DNA from: Nicotiana tabacum
Lineage: Eukaryota > Streptophyta > Magnoliopsida > Solanales > Solanaceae
Assembly (NCBI RefSeq): GCF_000715075.1
Contig: NC_134101.1
Location: 139,700,237-139,764,236, forward strand
Reading direction: 5' to 3'
DNA: 64,000 nucleotides
This document shows, piece after piece, positions 1-11,678 of the stretch (within the stretch, counting starts at the first letter, position 1; each line of letters starts with the position of its first letter). A program made the position numbers and the translations under genes. The notes under the pieces were generated by a model. That model saw only the letters and a program-made list of their open reading frames with translations, had not been told where the DNA came from and did not search any database.

Positions 1-3000
1 TCAGTATGGGCTGGTGAACAAGATAAAGTAAACATGAATTAGCGATTTAGTGATTTGATAATGGTCGACATAATGAGAATTTCAGATTTCGTGCCGACAA
101 TAATAGAATGGACAATAGAAGAAGATTCATGAGAAATTCAGAGAATGGTCATTCAGGAAGACGCTTCCCTAAAGCAAGCAATGTGAGCAAAGTTAAGCTT
201 AAGTGACTGTATGTGCCAGTTTCACTAAATGTCACCATCGCGAGTGAGGAATTTTGTTATCCTTGGTACAAAAAGATTACCGCAAGTGCGTAAGGGTCAT
301 CGATGATGTGAAATGATGCCAAAGATGAAGAGGAAAAACATCTATAGGTAGGTTGTCTTAGCTCCAAGTCTTAGTACTCCCCTAAAGGGAGGAATATGAA
401 GTGATAAAGGAAGAATGCGATAAAAATGAGAAAGGATGAGATTGCATTTATCCAAATGTTATAGATATGCTATGATTCCAGGATGTTATGTAAGCATGAA
501 GTCAAAAAAAGGGGAAGTAAGGGTTCCTACCCGGGATGTTATTAATAGATAAGGAGCTAGCACGTGAGGTAAGTTAAGACAAGGAAATAACCCAAGAAAG
601 ATTACGCAGAATATGGATATGAGAATAGGCCAACGAGTAATTAGTAGTTGATTCAAGAAGAGCCTAGTCATGACTAGACAAGAAGTTACAGACAAATCAA
701 CAGATCATGCAAGATGAATGTAGTAAACCCCAACATGGAGAATTCAGCCTCGCAGTAATGTCATTATAATACTTGAAATATAATCAAATAGGAGTCGGGG
801 TAGTTAAAGGTACCGTATGAGTGTTACGGGGATAAAAGAAAGTGCCACTGAGAAGGCAATCAAAATGTCAGTTCAGAAGCAACCCTACAAGAACAAGAGC
901 ACATAGGTAAGAAACTACGGATAATTATAGGCAGGAAAGACATCAAAAGGTCCATAAAAAGCTCAGAGCTTTACGAGGGTCAAGGGTTCTCCCTAAGTAC
1001 TACAATGAAAGACTAGTTGAGGAAATAAGGAGGAAGGCTTCAACTTAAGCACAATGACCTAAAGAAGAAATGGGCGTGTAACAACAGTCTCACAACAACA
1101 TTGTAAGCACTCCAAAGGAAAGTGGCACCTACCATGGTTAATGAACGGGAAGCAAATTAAAAGTAATATTCGAGATCATATGAGTTGCACAGAAACTCTG
1201 GCATGTATGGGCACTAAGATAAGCTAAGTACGGACGCAACAAGGGGGCAAAAAAACCAGAAAAAGTAATAGCTTACGTTGAAAGAAAGCTAAGATGTAAC
1301 GAAAGAAATTATTCGATCAATGATCCAGAGTTGGTTACGTTATGAACGCACTTAAGGGTTCAGAGTTTTATACATGCAGCATATACAGCAGTAGAAGATT
1401 CTGGTATACATTAAAAGAAAGAATTGAGCCTAGGTAATAAACAAAGGATTAAATTATTAAAGCATTGTATTATGCATATTCCTCAGCGCCCATGAAATGC
1501 TAAACAGAATAACTAATACCAGGAACCACATATCGGAAGATAGCTTAAGCTGACGTAAAGGCCAATCAGAAGAAGGAGGAAACTAAAGAGTTACATTACC
1601 TAAGTAAATCAGGAGTTTGATTATTGGACCCAAAAAATAGAAACATCGTGATCGAGAACATTGCTAGATCTCCCTTAAAATTAAAGGTACGAGAGAGATA
1701 GTACAACAACCATAGTCTATAATGACTCAATGATAAATCCAATTAAAAAAAGTAACAGCCTCATAAGAAGTCAGTATGAAGATCCCACCGGATTGTAGTA
1801 TTATAATAGAGCTTTAAGTTGTGGTGTGAATCATACCTATGTGGAAGGGAGGTTATGAATGAGATAGAAGATATGATGCGAGATTTTAAGTAAGTAAGGT
1901 AAAGGTGAACAACGTACGAGATACTCAAATGCAGAAAGTTGTGAATAGTCCATACTTTGGATAGAAGGCTAGAAGCATGTGGATTTAATATCCAGGAATG
2001 ATAGAGGCATCGTCAGTGGCATATCTTATAGCTTATGGTTTCTAGGTATTGAGGAGGATAATTAAGACAGCAAAGAAGAGTTAGAGACGATGTGATATCT
2101 TGCTTGATGTTCCAGAGTGACATAAAGAAACCTATGATACAAGCAAGTTGAAGGAAGGTTGCGAGTAATATAAATAAGTATGGGTAGGTCGCGAGCTTAA
2201 GTATGGAAAAGCGACAGGGTCTTAGTAATGCAAGAGTAAGGATACGAAAGGGCGAGTGAGAAGGTGACGAGAATGGATAAGTCCTCAGGATTAAACCCAT
2301 GAAAACAAGCGAGCTAATGGTTTCTCTAAGTCATAGAAAGCTCAGTATAGCCTAAATGAACTCAAAGGAGTCTACGACTAATATCATTTGAAAGAGATGA
2401 GGGTGTAATTGTGGTAGATAAAGAATGACATTTGGACCTTCGTTTGAATAATGATTTTGAAAAAAAAAAGAGAAGGAGAAAAGATTTCACTGACGGCACG
2501 AGATTAGGATACCCCCATAAGGTGAATTACATTGAGACACTATGAAATACGATTATGGAAATCACTTCAAATATTCCTCAATGCAATGTAAGACCTAGCG
2601 GCAATGTATTACGTAAGAAGTTTCAAATCTTCAAGTGGAGGATTGTAGATAAATATTGAGGTGAATCAACAATGGACAGATACAAGTTACAAAGTATGGC
2701 ATGAGATTACACCATCCTTTTTAAGATGAATGGTAATGAAGGAGCATTAAAGGACTGAGATTTATACCTAAAGGATAGGAAACAAAAGTAACTGGGAGTT
2801 TCGTAAGCATACCTCAATAACGATACATTGAAGTAAAAATATTATGGTATAGTATGACCCATGTAGATGTTGTAAAGCCATACGAATGGGTGACCAGATC
2901 TATGAAATAAGATATGGCCATATTCGCAAGTTCTACAAAGTATCGAGCGACGAACTTCAGTACACCTATAGATTCCCAGAGAGGCATCCTATTAAGCCTT

Positions 3001-3328
3001 GTATATGTTTACAAAGTAAGGCCTAGAGATTGACTAAAAGCTAAAAGGAAAAAGGAAAAATGAATCGCATAAGCATACTTACAAGCTAGGGTCATACAGG
3101 CTGCATGACAGGAGGTAGTAGCAGTTGTGATATTAGAAAGATTTCGACCGCAAGTCATGATATGAGCAGCACGACTAAAAGGGTGAATAACCTAGACTTT
3201 AGATTTATTCACAGAGCAATTACTTAAATGACAAGGAGAGTATTAAGGTATTCACAAGAGCTATAAGTTATGAAAATGATAAGAGCATCAGTCAACATTC
3301 GAGGACAAATGTTCCAAAGGGGGAATGA
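1..3328 (+). pseudogene. Decayed internal region of LTR retrotransposon A
   Basis: This 3.3-kb stretch lies directly upstream of a polypurine tract and an LTR, so by position it is the 3' internal part of element A, whose start is outside the window. No reading frame above about 100 codons survives on either strand, and I could not recognise gag, protease, RT or integrase motifs. Much of it is visibly A/G-rich on the plus strand. It ends with a polypurine-like run before the LTR, a layout typical of Ty3/gypsy elements. It could be a decayed autonomous element or a domain-less derivative; the sequence alone does not decide. No host gene is visible. Confidence 0.55.
3316..3328 (+). promoter_or_regulatory. 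Polypurine tract of element A
   Basis: The purine run AAAGGGGGAATGA sits immediately before the TG that opens the LTR. It would prime plus-strand DNA synthesis in the reverse-transcription cycle of element A. The call rests on position and composition. Confidence 0.6.
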
Positions 3329-3330
3329 TG

Positions 3331-3530
3331 TTACGCCCCGCAATATTACGTCGATATTACGTTGCGCAGTATTACATTACGATGATGTTACGCTTCGCAT
3401 TATTAAATTACGACGATGTTGCACCACAGTATTAAGTTACGACAATGTTGCACCCTGCAGTATTACATTACGATGATGTTAAACTTCACAGTATTAAGTT
3501 ACGACGATGTTGCACACTGTAGTATTGTAC
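3331..3530 (+). repeat. 31-bp tandem array at the start of LTR A
   Basis: About six diverged units of roughly 31 bp, each built on CAGTATTA...TTACGAYGATGTT. They sit at the extreme 5' (U3) end of the LTR. Units differ mainly in the bases after GATGTT (CGCTTC, GCACCA, GCACCC, AAACTT). Confidence 0.7.
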
Positions 3531-4615
3531 GTTAAATTTGTCGTAAGGTAATTGACATCAGTCCAAATAAAAGATTATTTGAAGATTATAAGGATTATGC
3601 TATTGGACAAGTTATGAATAAATTCGTGAAGATGAAAGGGGAAGCAAATCAAAGAAAATGAATTTTCGTCAAAGTTTGACATTTTGGGTAAAATACGGCC
3701 CGAACTAAAATACCCGATATTTATGGACTAGTGTCATATAAGGTACTACATGACCATAAGGTGTACAAGGTATGTTAAAAGATATTAGTATTTTAAGTAA
3801 GCTGAGATAATGTTTAATTATGCAGGTAATTGATTAATTACCAGGTAACAGGACATTACCTAATTAACTAATAAGTGGATAAGGTTTAATAAATTCCACC
3901 CCCTCAAACGTGGCAGCTAGCCACATTGTAAAGAAATGACTGTCATTTCTTTGATAGGTGGCAATCAAGTAACAAGAAAGAGACATTTTATCTCTTATAA
4001 TACAAATCTTATCATTAGGACAATAAGGAACAAGAAAATGTTACCAAGCTTTAGCAAAGCTTATCATATTCAAAGCTTTACTGCAAATCCAAAAATGTTG
4101 CCTTCTTTCTCACATCTTGAAAGCATTAGCTTTCTTTAGCTATATCAAAAGCTTTCAACAATCAGAAATCTTAGGACCCTTTGCAACTCAAAATGTATTA
4201 TTATTTTACAATCTAGAGAATGTTAGCTACTTCAAAGATTTCGACAATTAAGAACATTAGAAATAGTGACGATTTGAGCTCCTACAAAGAATATTATACG
4301 GATTTTTCCCTACTCCAGGTATGTTAAGGCTATCCCTTCTTTCTTATGGCATGATCTATACGACACAAATGAAATGAACAAATGCACAAATTCAATAAAT
4401 GACTCTATTCATAGAAGTATTAGAGATATCTATGTTCTTGAATTTCCATGTGTTATAATATTCTAGCATTTGTTCATGGGTCTCAGAAAAATACAAAAGT
4501 TAAAAAGAGTTTACTTTATGATATTACTCAAAGGAAAAATGGTTTTATGACATTCCGAAAGATTTTATTAACGTACTTTTTATGCATTGAATTCACGTAC
4601 ATTGACCCATGACCA

Positions 4616-4760
4616 AATGGCGTTATATACGCGTATATATATATGTATATGGGATATGGGAAAGGTTATGGCGTTATATACGCACCACCACCTGATCAGC
4701 TAGTATACGTTGATGATTTTGCCCACAGTGACACCAAATGGCGTTATGGGATACCCTCAG
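4616..4760 (+). repeat. Repeated GCGTTATATACGC in LTR A, possible TATA region
   Basis: The phrase GGCGTTATATACGC occurs at about 4,620 and 4,670, with a truncated third copy near 4,738. GCGT and ACGC arms flank a TATA core, and a longer TATATATATATG lies between the first two copies. This is the most plausible core-promoter region in this LTR, but the start site cannot be placed. Confidence 0.35.
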
Positions 4761-5424
4761 AGGCTGATGATGTAATGAAACATGTACCTATGCACGACAT
4801 AACATTCATATGCATATGCACGACACTATAATTATTTCATGATTTACAAAGTTATCCAGACTTACAGGTGGAGTCATTTACTCTATACTTCCTCCATGTC
4901 TGTTATGTACTTATTTATGTGCCTTACATACTTAGTACATTATTCGTACTGACGTCCCTTTTTTCTTGGGGATGCTACGGTTCATGCCCGCAGGTCCCGA
5001 TAGACAGGTTGAGAGCCCTCTAAGTAGGCTATCATCTCAGCGGAAGATGTTGGTGCACTCTATTTGCATTGGAGTTGCTTGTTTGGTTAGTATGAGTTAG
5101 ATATGTATTGTTTGGTATGGCAGGACTCTGCCCCGACCTTTATAAAAATTATGTATTCTTAGAGGCTTGTAGACAGATGTCATGTACGTAAAAGATCGTA
5201 TGGCCTTTTCGGCCTATGTTCAGTGTTCAAGTGGTTATTTTGGTCTTAAAGGCCCATGTGTCTTATGTATAAGTTGGCATTACCTGTTGTATTCTACCTA
5301 TTTCATGGCAGCCTCTCCGGCTCAGTTATTTATGATAGTATGACATGAAAAGATACGTTATATTGGTACTCGGTTGAGTAAGGTACCGGGTGCACTTCAC
5401 GGCCCATCGGTTTGGGTCGTGACA

Positions 5425-5673
5425 GTTATTGTATTTCACTTATTTCTTAGTAATTGCTCATGCACTTGTGTCATCGGGTTTTGGGATATATTTAGTAATG
5501 AAATGGTAAACATTTTTATTTATTTTGTAAAGTTCATCTGTTACTAGTAAAATTGAAGGAAACTTTATGATTTCAAAAATGTAAAAAGAGAATTTAATTA
5601 ACTATTTAGTGTTCGCTACCCTGACAGCGTGCTCAGCGCCATCACGCCTTTTAATGAATTTTGGGTCGTGACA
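5425..5673 (+). repeat. Tail of 5' LTR of element B
   Basis: These bases align nearly end to end with 18,007-18,256, the tail of B's 3' LTR, including the shared ending TTTTGGGTCGTGACA. The upstream part of this LTR is missing here because element A is inserted at 5,424/5,425; it should continue to the left of the window. The segment is followed by a primer-binding site, identifying it as the 5' LTR. Confidence 0.85.
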
Positions 5674-7612
5674 ACATGGTATCAGAGCAATAGATACACT
5701 TAGGTCTCACGAGTCATGAGCTAGTCTAGTAGAGTCTTGCGGATCGGTACAAAGACATTTGTACTTATCTTCGAGAGGTTACAAGGCTATTAGAAGCACT
5801 TCTCTTCTTGATTCCTTTGAGTCTTATGCCTTTATTTCCTTCCTATTCAATCTTATGCGACTTGAAGAGCATGCTATAGATCGAGAATTGAGAAATTGTA
5901 ATGGTACTACAGATGTGGTACGAGATATTCCTCCATGCGTATTTGATTGGGCTATTATTATCGCCTTATGGAAGGTCGTTCTGTCATTTCAGCTCAGTAT
6001 CAGTATTACCTAAGGTTTTAATATTTGGGATTAATTGTTATGATGATTCGTGCGTTGCTATCGCATAGTATTGGTGTACTAATAGGGTACTTGTCTATGC
6101 ATTAAAGCAGTGAATGACTTGGAAGGATATTTACTCAATGCAAAATTTAGAGATTCAGAATTTTATTTCTGGAAGAGGAGAGGCAATCAAGCGATGAATG
6201 TTCAAGTTTGGTTTGATGGAGTAACAAGACTTGGTATTTTTGAGCGTGGTGGAATTTTCTTCTGTGATGTGGTGTCATTGTACTTGTTGAATACGTTAAG
6301 TTTGCTGGTGTTATGGTTTTCTTCAATTTGCCTTTGGGGGAGAGTAGCATATGGGTTCTGTGGTAGGATGACTACACTCCTTGAGAAAGGTTTAGAGTGA
6401 TTTGGGATTCATGGTGGATAGTGACTAGGTCTACGAACTTAATTTGAAATATTGGCTAATGTATGGCAGGAAATTGGATACAACAGAAAGGAATCGCTTG
6501 ATGTGAAGAAGGATACAACATGACTTTTGATTTGAAGGTACTGTCGCACCTTTTAGTAGATGTCAAATGGGGAGTGAATGGGCTTGTACAACTGGTGAAT
6601 GGGCACGGACCCGGGGATAGTTTATTGGTTTCATAGTAATTGTGCTTGGTGCAACATCGTTGGAAGATTTTGAGGAATTTGGCGGGTCAATAGTGCGAGG
6701 TCATGTCAGAGAGGAAGGATGAATCTTGGTGGGTTTTAGAGTTATGAAGTGGTGGCTTCGATCTAAGTGGGAGAGGCCCACCGCCTACAATTGGATTGCA
6801 TGGTTATCTACTTGTGAGGTTTCTGGTTATTGGCATATTGATGGGTTACTGCGACTAAGGAAAGAGAATATCAGCGGTAATTTAAGCAAAAGAATTGAAG
6901 AATGTGTTCTATAATTGGCATCATCCATTCATGTTCAGGCTTTGGGAAGACTCAGGAATTGTGCTTCGCGTAGAAGTGAGTTGCAAGGAAGGTGATTCGG
7001 CCGGGTGCTTCTTTGAGAGGGTGGTCATATGCTAGTGGAGCCTTGCAGCTGATTATATTCGGGACCAAGTCAGAAAGGGTGACTCTCAATAACGGTCCTA
7101 GTAGGTTCAAAGATTAAGGTATGGTGCCTAAGGGTTTCAAGTCCATAGTATGGTTAAATATCGAGCTTTTGCAGCAGATTACGATAAGGAGATTGGAGTG
7201 TTCTGTGTTATCTTTGGTCTATGCTGTAAATTAAAAGGAATGGGAGAAAATGACTTTGGATACATAGAGGAATTATCAGAATGGGTGTACCAGTTAAAGA
7301 TGTGAATATGCACATAAGGAAGGTATGAGATGGTTCGTGGGAATTGAGACAGCGTGGTTTCGTGAAATAAGGTCACTTAGGATGAGTGCGGATTTGGGTT
7401 CGTGAGGTTTTGAATGAGGCTACTATTATTCCTAAGTCAAGCCCAGAGTAAATTAGAAGTAGTAAAATCAGTCAGCAATGGTTGAATTGGTATAATGATG
7501 GCAACGATTAGTTCCTTCAGCATATTAAGTTATTCATATGATTGCAGTAATGCATATGAGGTTTGACGGTTGTCGTAATTGATTTTATTTGGAGGCTTTC
7601 GATTATTATGGC
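5674..7612 (+). pseudogene. Internal region of element B, 5' part
   Basis: Between the primer-binding site and the insertion of element F there are only short open frames (longest 96 codons) and no recognisable gag or pol motif. The strand is T/G-rich. The sequence resembles in style the decayed internal DNA of element E at the right edge of the window (for example GACTCTC followed by AATGGTTCTA-like text near 7,081 and 62,580). B may be a domain-less derivative mobilised in trans, or simply very old. ATGGC at 7,608-7,612 is the left target duplication of F. Confidence 0.5.
5678..5689 (+). promoter_or_regulatory. Primer-binding site (initiator Met tRNA type) of B
   Basis: TGGTATCAGAGC begins four bases after the LTR end. 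This word is complementary to the 3' end of plant initiator methionine tRNA and is the usual minus-strand primer site of many plant Ty3/gypsy and Ty1/copia elements. Confidence 0.85.
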
Positions 7613-9756
7613 TGTCACACCTCCTTTTTCCTACACCCCCGGAGGGAGTATAAGGGAGTTTTTCCGGCTTAAAGTGACATTATTCGAAATGAGATTATTT
7701 ATTTATTTTTCAGAGTCGTCACTTGGAATATTTTAATTGGTGTCCCAACTGACCGGTTTATTTTAAATCCAAAATCGAGGAAATTTAGACTTTCCTTTTG
7801 AAATCTGCGAACCAGAAATTCTGAATAAGGAATTCTGTTAACCCGAGGGAAGGTGTTAGACACCCCCGAATTCCGTGGTTCTAGCACGGTCGCTTAGCAA
7901 TTCATACCTGGCTTAATTGTTTAACTAATCATTTTTAAGGCCTATGTGCAATTATCTTTTTACTGCTTTAAATCACTTGATTATTCGTAATTAAAGAATT
8001 GAGTTACGCGTACGTATACTCTTTTCCTTTGGCGCGTCAACATTAATCATGTCACGCGAACAAGTCCACAATTAATAACGCTTTGTTTATTTATTAAGAA
8101 AATTTGGTTGAATTTTCGCGAACGCATCCCTCGAGTCTTTTTTAGAAAAAATTATAATTATGTTACGCGAACATATACATAATCACGATAATTGACTAAG
8201 TCGCGCCTAAAGGTTTGCCTACCCGGGTATTGACGGCCTAGCGTGCTCCTAACAAATTAATTAAATGAATAATAAATATTAAAAAAAAAACAAGTAAAGG
8301 AGTAACATAACAAGGTTTTCCAAAAGCTCAAATCCTTTCAATCTCGATATTTCCCGTGATCCATTTGTCTTAAGAAACTTAATTTTTTTTTGTTTTATCC
8401 CAAACCCCCACTGCCCGAAGGTGCCAAAAAGAGGATGGGAACTTAGTCCCAATTTTAAACAATTACGAATTAGTGTAATAACAAACAATCTCAACATTTT
8501 TAGGGATTCATTAATGCAATGTCAAACAAAATAAATAAACAAATCAAAATAGCAAGGAATGAGCAGAACCACTAAAGCATATCGAACAAAATTAAACAAA
8601 CAACTCACTCAAAAATATTCAAATAATGGTGTAAAAGGGGAATGAAAAGAACCTCGGTGTAAGCTCACGAAGCGACAGAGAAACGTGAAAAATGAGATTT
8701 AGCGGTCGCCTTGTAACCTTAACTCAAAACCAGATCGGAACCTCAGACCGGAGCCGGAGCCGTTATACGGAAATTCACTGGCGACAACGACAGTATCTCG
8801 ACTTGCAACTGAACGGAGACTCGAACAACTTCCGACGACTTGAAGCTCACCGGAAAACTTGAACTAAACAAAAACAACGAAGATGAACTCCAGCTGATTT
8901 TGAAGTTATTTTCAGCTATTCTTGAGCTGGATTTTGGACTGAAACAGTAGTATTTTGAAGGTGGTTTGGTTGGTGTTTGGAAGTCGTTCCAGGCTGCATT
9001 TTTCGGGCAGATTTGTAGCTGTTTTGCAGCTCTTTGGGACTGATTTTTGGCTGCATTTTTAACGTGATTTCAACTGCTTTCCATTGAGCTCTTAAGGAGC
9101 TTCTTACATGATAGGAAATGGAGGAAGATGAAGTTTGCTGTTACCTTTCTCTTAGGTTTGAAGACTGAAAGCGGCTGATTTTTTAGCTCTCAGATTTTGG
9201 AACGGGAAGAAGAAGACAATGCCTAGAATATTTTTTAGTAAAAGAAACGGCTGATTGAGTTTTTTTTTTTTTGGTCTCCTCTTCAACTTAGGGATTAGGT
9301 ACTATTATATATGGGTTGAGATTAGGTTAAGGGTATGAGCCTAGAAATTATGGGCTAGAAAATTGGGCCAAAGACTAAAAAAATGGACTACAAGATTTAT
9401 AAAGACGGGATAAACCAACCTAAAACTAATTTCTCTTTCTAAAATTATGTACAATTATAATATAAAAATATAAAACTAATTTTAATTAATTGAACTAAAC
9501 TATAAAGCATAAAACTATTTTTTTGTGTTTCAAGATTATATAAAAATAAAGATAAGTACTATTTCTGTATATATATTTTTTATTTAAATTTATGAAAGAT
9601 GCGTAAACTGAAATATTTTTGTAATTTTCATTTTTTGTGACGAAATAAAGTATAAAAAGTCAAAATTAGTTGAAATAGCTATATTAGGACTAAACTAAAT
9701 ATTTACGTTCTAAGATATGAAAAATTTTGGGGAGGGTAAAAAATCACATGTCTACA
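7613..9756 (-). repeat. 3' LTR of element F
   Basis: On the minus strand it begins TGTAGACATGTGATTTTT after a polypurine tract and ends GGAGGTGTGACA. Its last 300 bases match the ends of the Ogre and D LTRs, and a longer stretch (about 7,980-8,240) matches D's LTR. A minus-strand TATA motif lies at 9,305-9,314. Length 2,144 bp. Confidence 0.8.
9305..9314 (-). promoter_or_regulatory. TATA box in LTR F
   Basis: On the minus strand CCCATATATAATAG is similar to CCCATATATAAATC in the Ogre LTR and lies in a comparable position within the LTR. It is probably the core promoter of F; the start site would lie some 25-35 bases further along the minus strand. Confidence 0.5.
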
Positions 9757-9770
9757 GCTGCCCCTCTTTG
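9757..9770 (-). promoter_or_regulatory. Polypurine tract of F
   Basis: On the minus strand CAAAGAGGGGCAGC directly precedes the LTR. The same 14 bases precede the Ogre 3' LTR at 40,169-40,182, which supports the orientation and the family assignment. Confidence 0.8.
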
Positions 9771-9890
9771 ACTAGAAACGCGAAGAGTTTTCAGACAAAG
9801 AACAACTAGACAGGTTTTTTGACCAGACCCTTATTTAAGGAGACCAAACTAAGGGAAATGAGTATGTGACCGAGCCCTGGTATCTGAGCT

Positions 9891-9935
9891 GCCTATATAT
9901 CCTTGGCTATAAAGGAATCAGGTCACGTGTAGTTC
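9891..9935 (-). ncRNA. Nested stem-loop module, F copy
   Basis: On the minus strand GAACTACA opens and TATAGGC closes the module, with an inner stem TCCTT/AAGGA (plus-strand positions 9,912-9,916 and 9,900-9,904). It lies about 135 bases before the 3' LTR, nearly the same distance as the last Ogre copy. A cis-acting RNA or DNA structure is inferred from co-varying arms; function unknown. Confidence 0.55.
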
Positions 9936-10439
9936 AGAGGTGAGTGAGATAATGGAGTATACCGAGGTGGAAAGCCGGTCGAGATGCCGTTCCGTCGAGG
10001 TTCCGGTCTGCAGTCCCGTTATTACATCAAAATCAAAAATGAAAAAGACTAACTAAGCCTATCAGCTATGAGTTACAAGATTCTTATCTATGAGTCTTCT
10101 GAAGCTTGATCTTGAGTCTTGGTTGGTTCTTCATGCGGACTCTGATCTGAATCTTGATGCTTGTTAGCTGCAGGTGTTGGTTCAATATTCTTCAGCTTTT
10201 TCGAATCAAGATGGGACATGCAGAGCTTGTGACCTCAGCCATGTCTTGAGCAGCTCAAATCTTTTATTAACTTCTGCATTTGGATTCACTTATTTTTTCT
10301 TTTCCTTTTTTTTCTTTTTTTATTGTTGGATTGAGACTACTTCTGTTGATTATCTCGGATTGTTGACTCGCATTCTTGCCACGAGCTTCTGCTACTTCTA
10401 ACTTGAATTGAATTCTGAAATAACTTCCTTTGTTCTCCA

Positions 10440-10742
10440 GGTGGGCGCCTGATTGCTAAAACTTGAACTGACTTTAGTTCAAACTTGAACTGACTTTAGT
10501 TCAAACTTGAACTGCTTTCCCTTGAAACTCGAACTATTTTCCGTTGAAGCTTGAACTGTCTTCCTTCGAAACTGTTTTTCCTTGAAACTTGAATTGTCTT
10601 TCCTTGTTCTCCAGGTGGGCGCCTGGTTGCTGAACTTGACCTATCTTTCTCCGAAACTTGAACCATTTTCCATTGTTCTCCAGGTGGGCGCCTGATTACT
10701 AAAACTTTCTGTGTTTCCTTGTTTTCCATGTGGGTGCCTGCA
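10440..10742 (-). repeat. Repeats with CAGGCGCCCACCTG in F 3' region
   Basis: The plus-strand word CAGGTGGGCGCCTG (minus: CAGGCGCCCACCTG) occurs at about 10,440, 10,614 and 10,682, with a diverged copy near 10,728. Between the copies are reiterations of TTGAACT/GAAACTTGAAC-type text. The same 14-mer is the core of the Ogre 49-bp array at 38,633-39,490. Confidence 0.7.
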
Positions 10743-11059
10743 ATCAAAACCAACAAAAAAATTGAAATTTTCTGCCCCATTTTGCACTAAGAAGATTAGT
10801 GAGTTGTTAGCATTATTGTAAATCACTTATACTATTGATGCAACGATGAGAGTAAACTAAAGACTAGCCTAGGATGTGCATCTCCTAAAGTGATTGAGCT
10901 TGCGGAAAAATGTAAACTATGCTTGACTAAAGTAAACACTGACCCTATTCTCTAGGCGGGGCCCCTGATTTCAAGAAACTAAACATTGATAACTTAAGAA
11001 TACTAAAAATTGACCTTTTTTTTCAAATCCAGACTTCTTCTTTTTTTTCTTCAAAATAT

Positions 11060-11678
11060 CCTAGGAGAAAATTCGTCAGACTAGGTTTTCTATCTTAGGA
11101 GAAAGATTCATCAAACTAAGACGTTAATCCTAGGAGAAAATTCATCAGACTATGTCCTTTTTTTTTGGTATCTTAGGAGAAAGATTCATCAGACTAAGAT
11201 TTTGATCCTAGGAGAAAATTTATCAGACTAGGTTTTCTATCTTAGGAGAAAAATTCATCAGACTAAGACATCTATCCTAGGAGAAAGTTCATCAGGCTAG
11301 GTTTTCTATCTTAGGAGAAAAATTCATTAGACTAAGATTTTGATCCTAGGAGAAAGTTCATCAGACTAGGTCTTCTATCTTAGGAGAAAGATTCATCAGA
11401 CTAAGATTTTGATCCTAGGAGAAAGTTCATCAGACTAGGTCTTCTATCTTAGGAAAAAAATTTATCAGACTAAGATTTTGATCCTAGGAGAAAGGTCATC
11501 AGACTAGGTCTTCTAATTTGTTATGTTAGGAGAAAGATTCGTCAGACTAAAATTTATATCCTAGGAGAAAATTCATCAGACTAGGTTTTCTATCTTAGGA
11601 GAAAGATTCATCAAACTAAGATTTATATTGGGAGGAAAATCCATCAGACTAGGACTTTTTATTCTAGGAGGAAAATGG
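11060..11678 (-). repeat. 34-bp hairpin-unit tandem array in F
   Basis: About 18 units of 34-35 bp alternate between two subtypes. Plus-strand cores are CCTAG-GAGAAA...TCAGA-CTAGG and CTTAG-GAGAAA...TCAGA-CTAAG, so each unit can form a short stem-loop and the arms change together between subtypes. The loop text GAGAAARWTTCATCAGA is conserved. The array lies in what would be the 3' untranslated part of F. Confidence 0.8.

Larger units (their letters stand above)
3329..5424 (+). repeat. 3' LTR of element A (TG...CA)
   Basis: The segment begins TGTTACGCCCCGC after the polypurine tract and ends GGGTCGTGACA, so it has the canonical TG/CA ends. Downstream the sequence changes abruptly to the tail of element B's LTR, which fixes the right boundary. 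The LTR contains a 31-bp tandem array at its start and a TATA-rich stretch near 4,620-4,690. Length about 2.1 kb. The five bases after it (GTTAT) are the candidate target-site duplication; the left copy is outside the window. Confidence 0.75.

Noticed and set aside
2013..2300. 95-codon minus-strand frame in element A
   Set aside because: Hydrophobic composition comes from the complement of A/G-rich DNA; no start context, homologue or neighbouring frame supports it.
5678..5689. TGGTATCAGAGC as part of a tRNA gene
   Set aside because: Only the primer-site complement is present, directly after an LTR; no tRNA fold flanks it.
11060..11678. Hammerhead-ribozyme-like CTGATGA in each unit (minus strand)
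   Set aside because: CTGATGA is present, but the required GAAA after stem II is not conserved (AGAAAACC in some units, AGAAGACC in others) and stem II spacing has an extra base. The shared text is better explained by the repeat itself.
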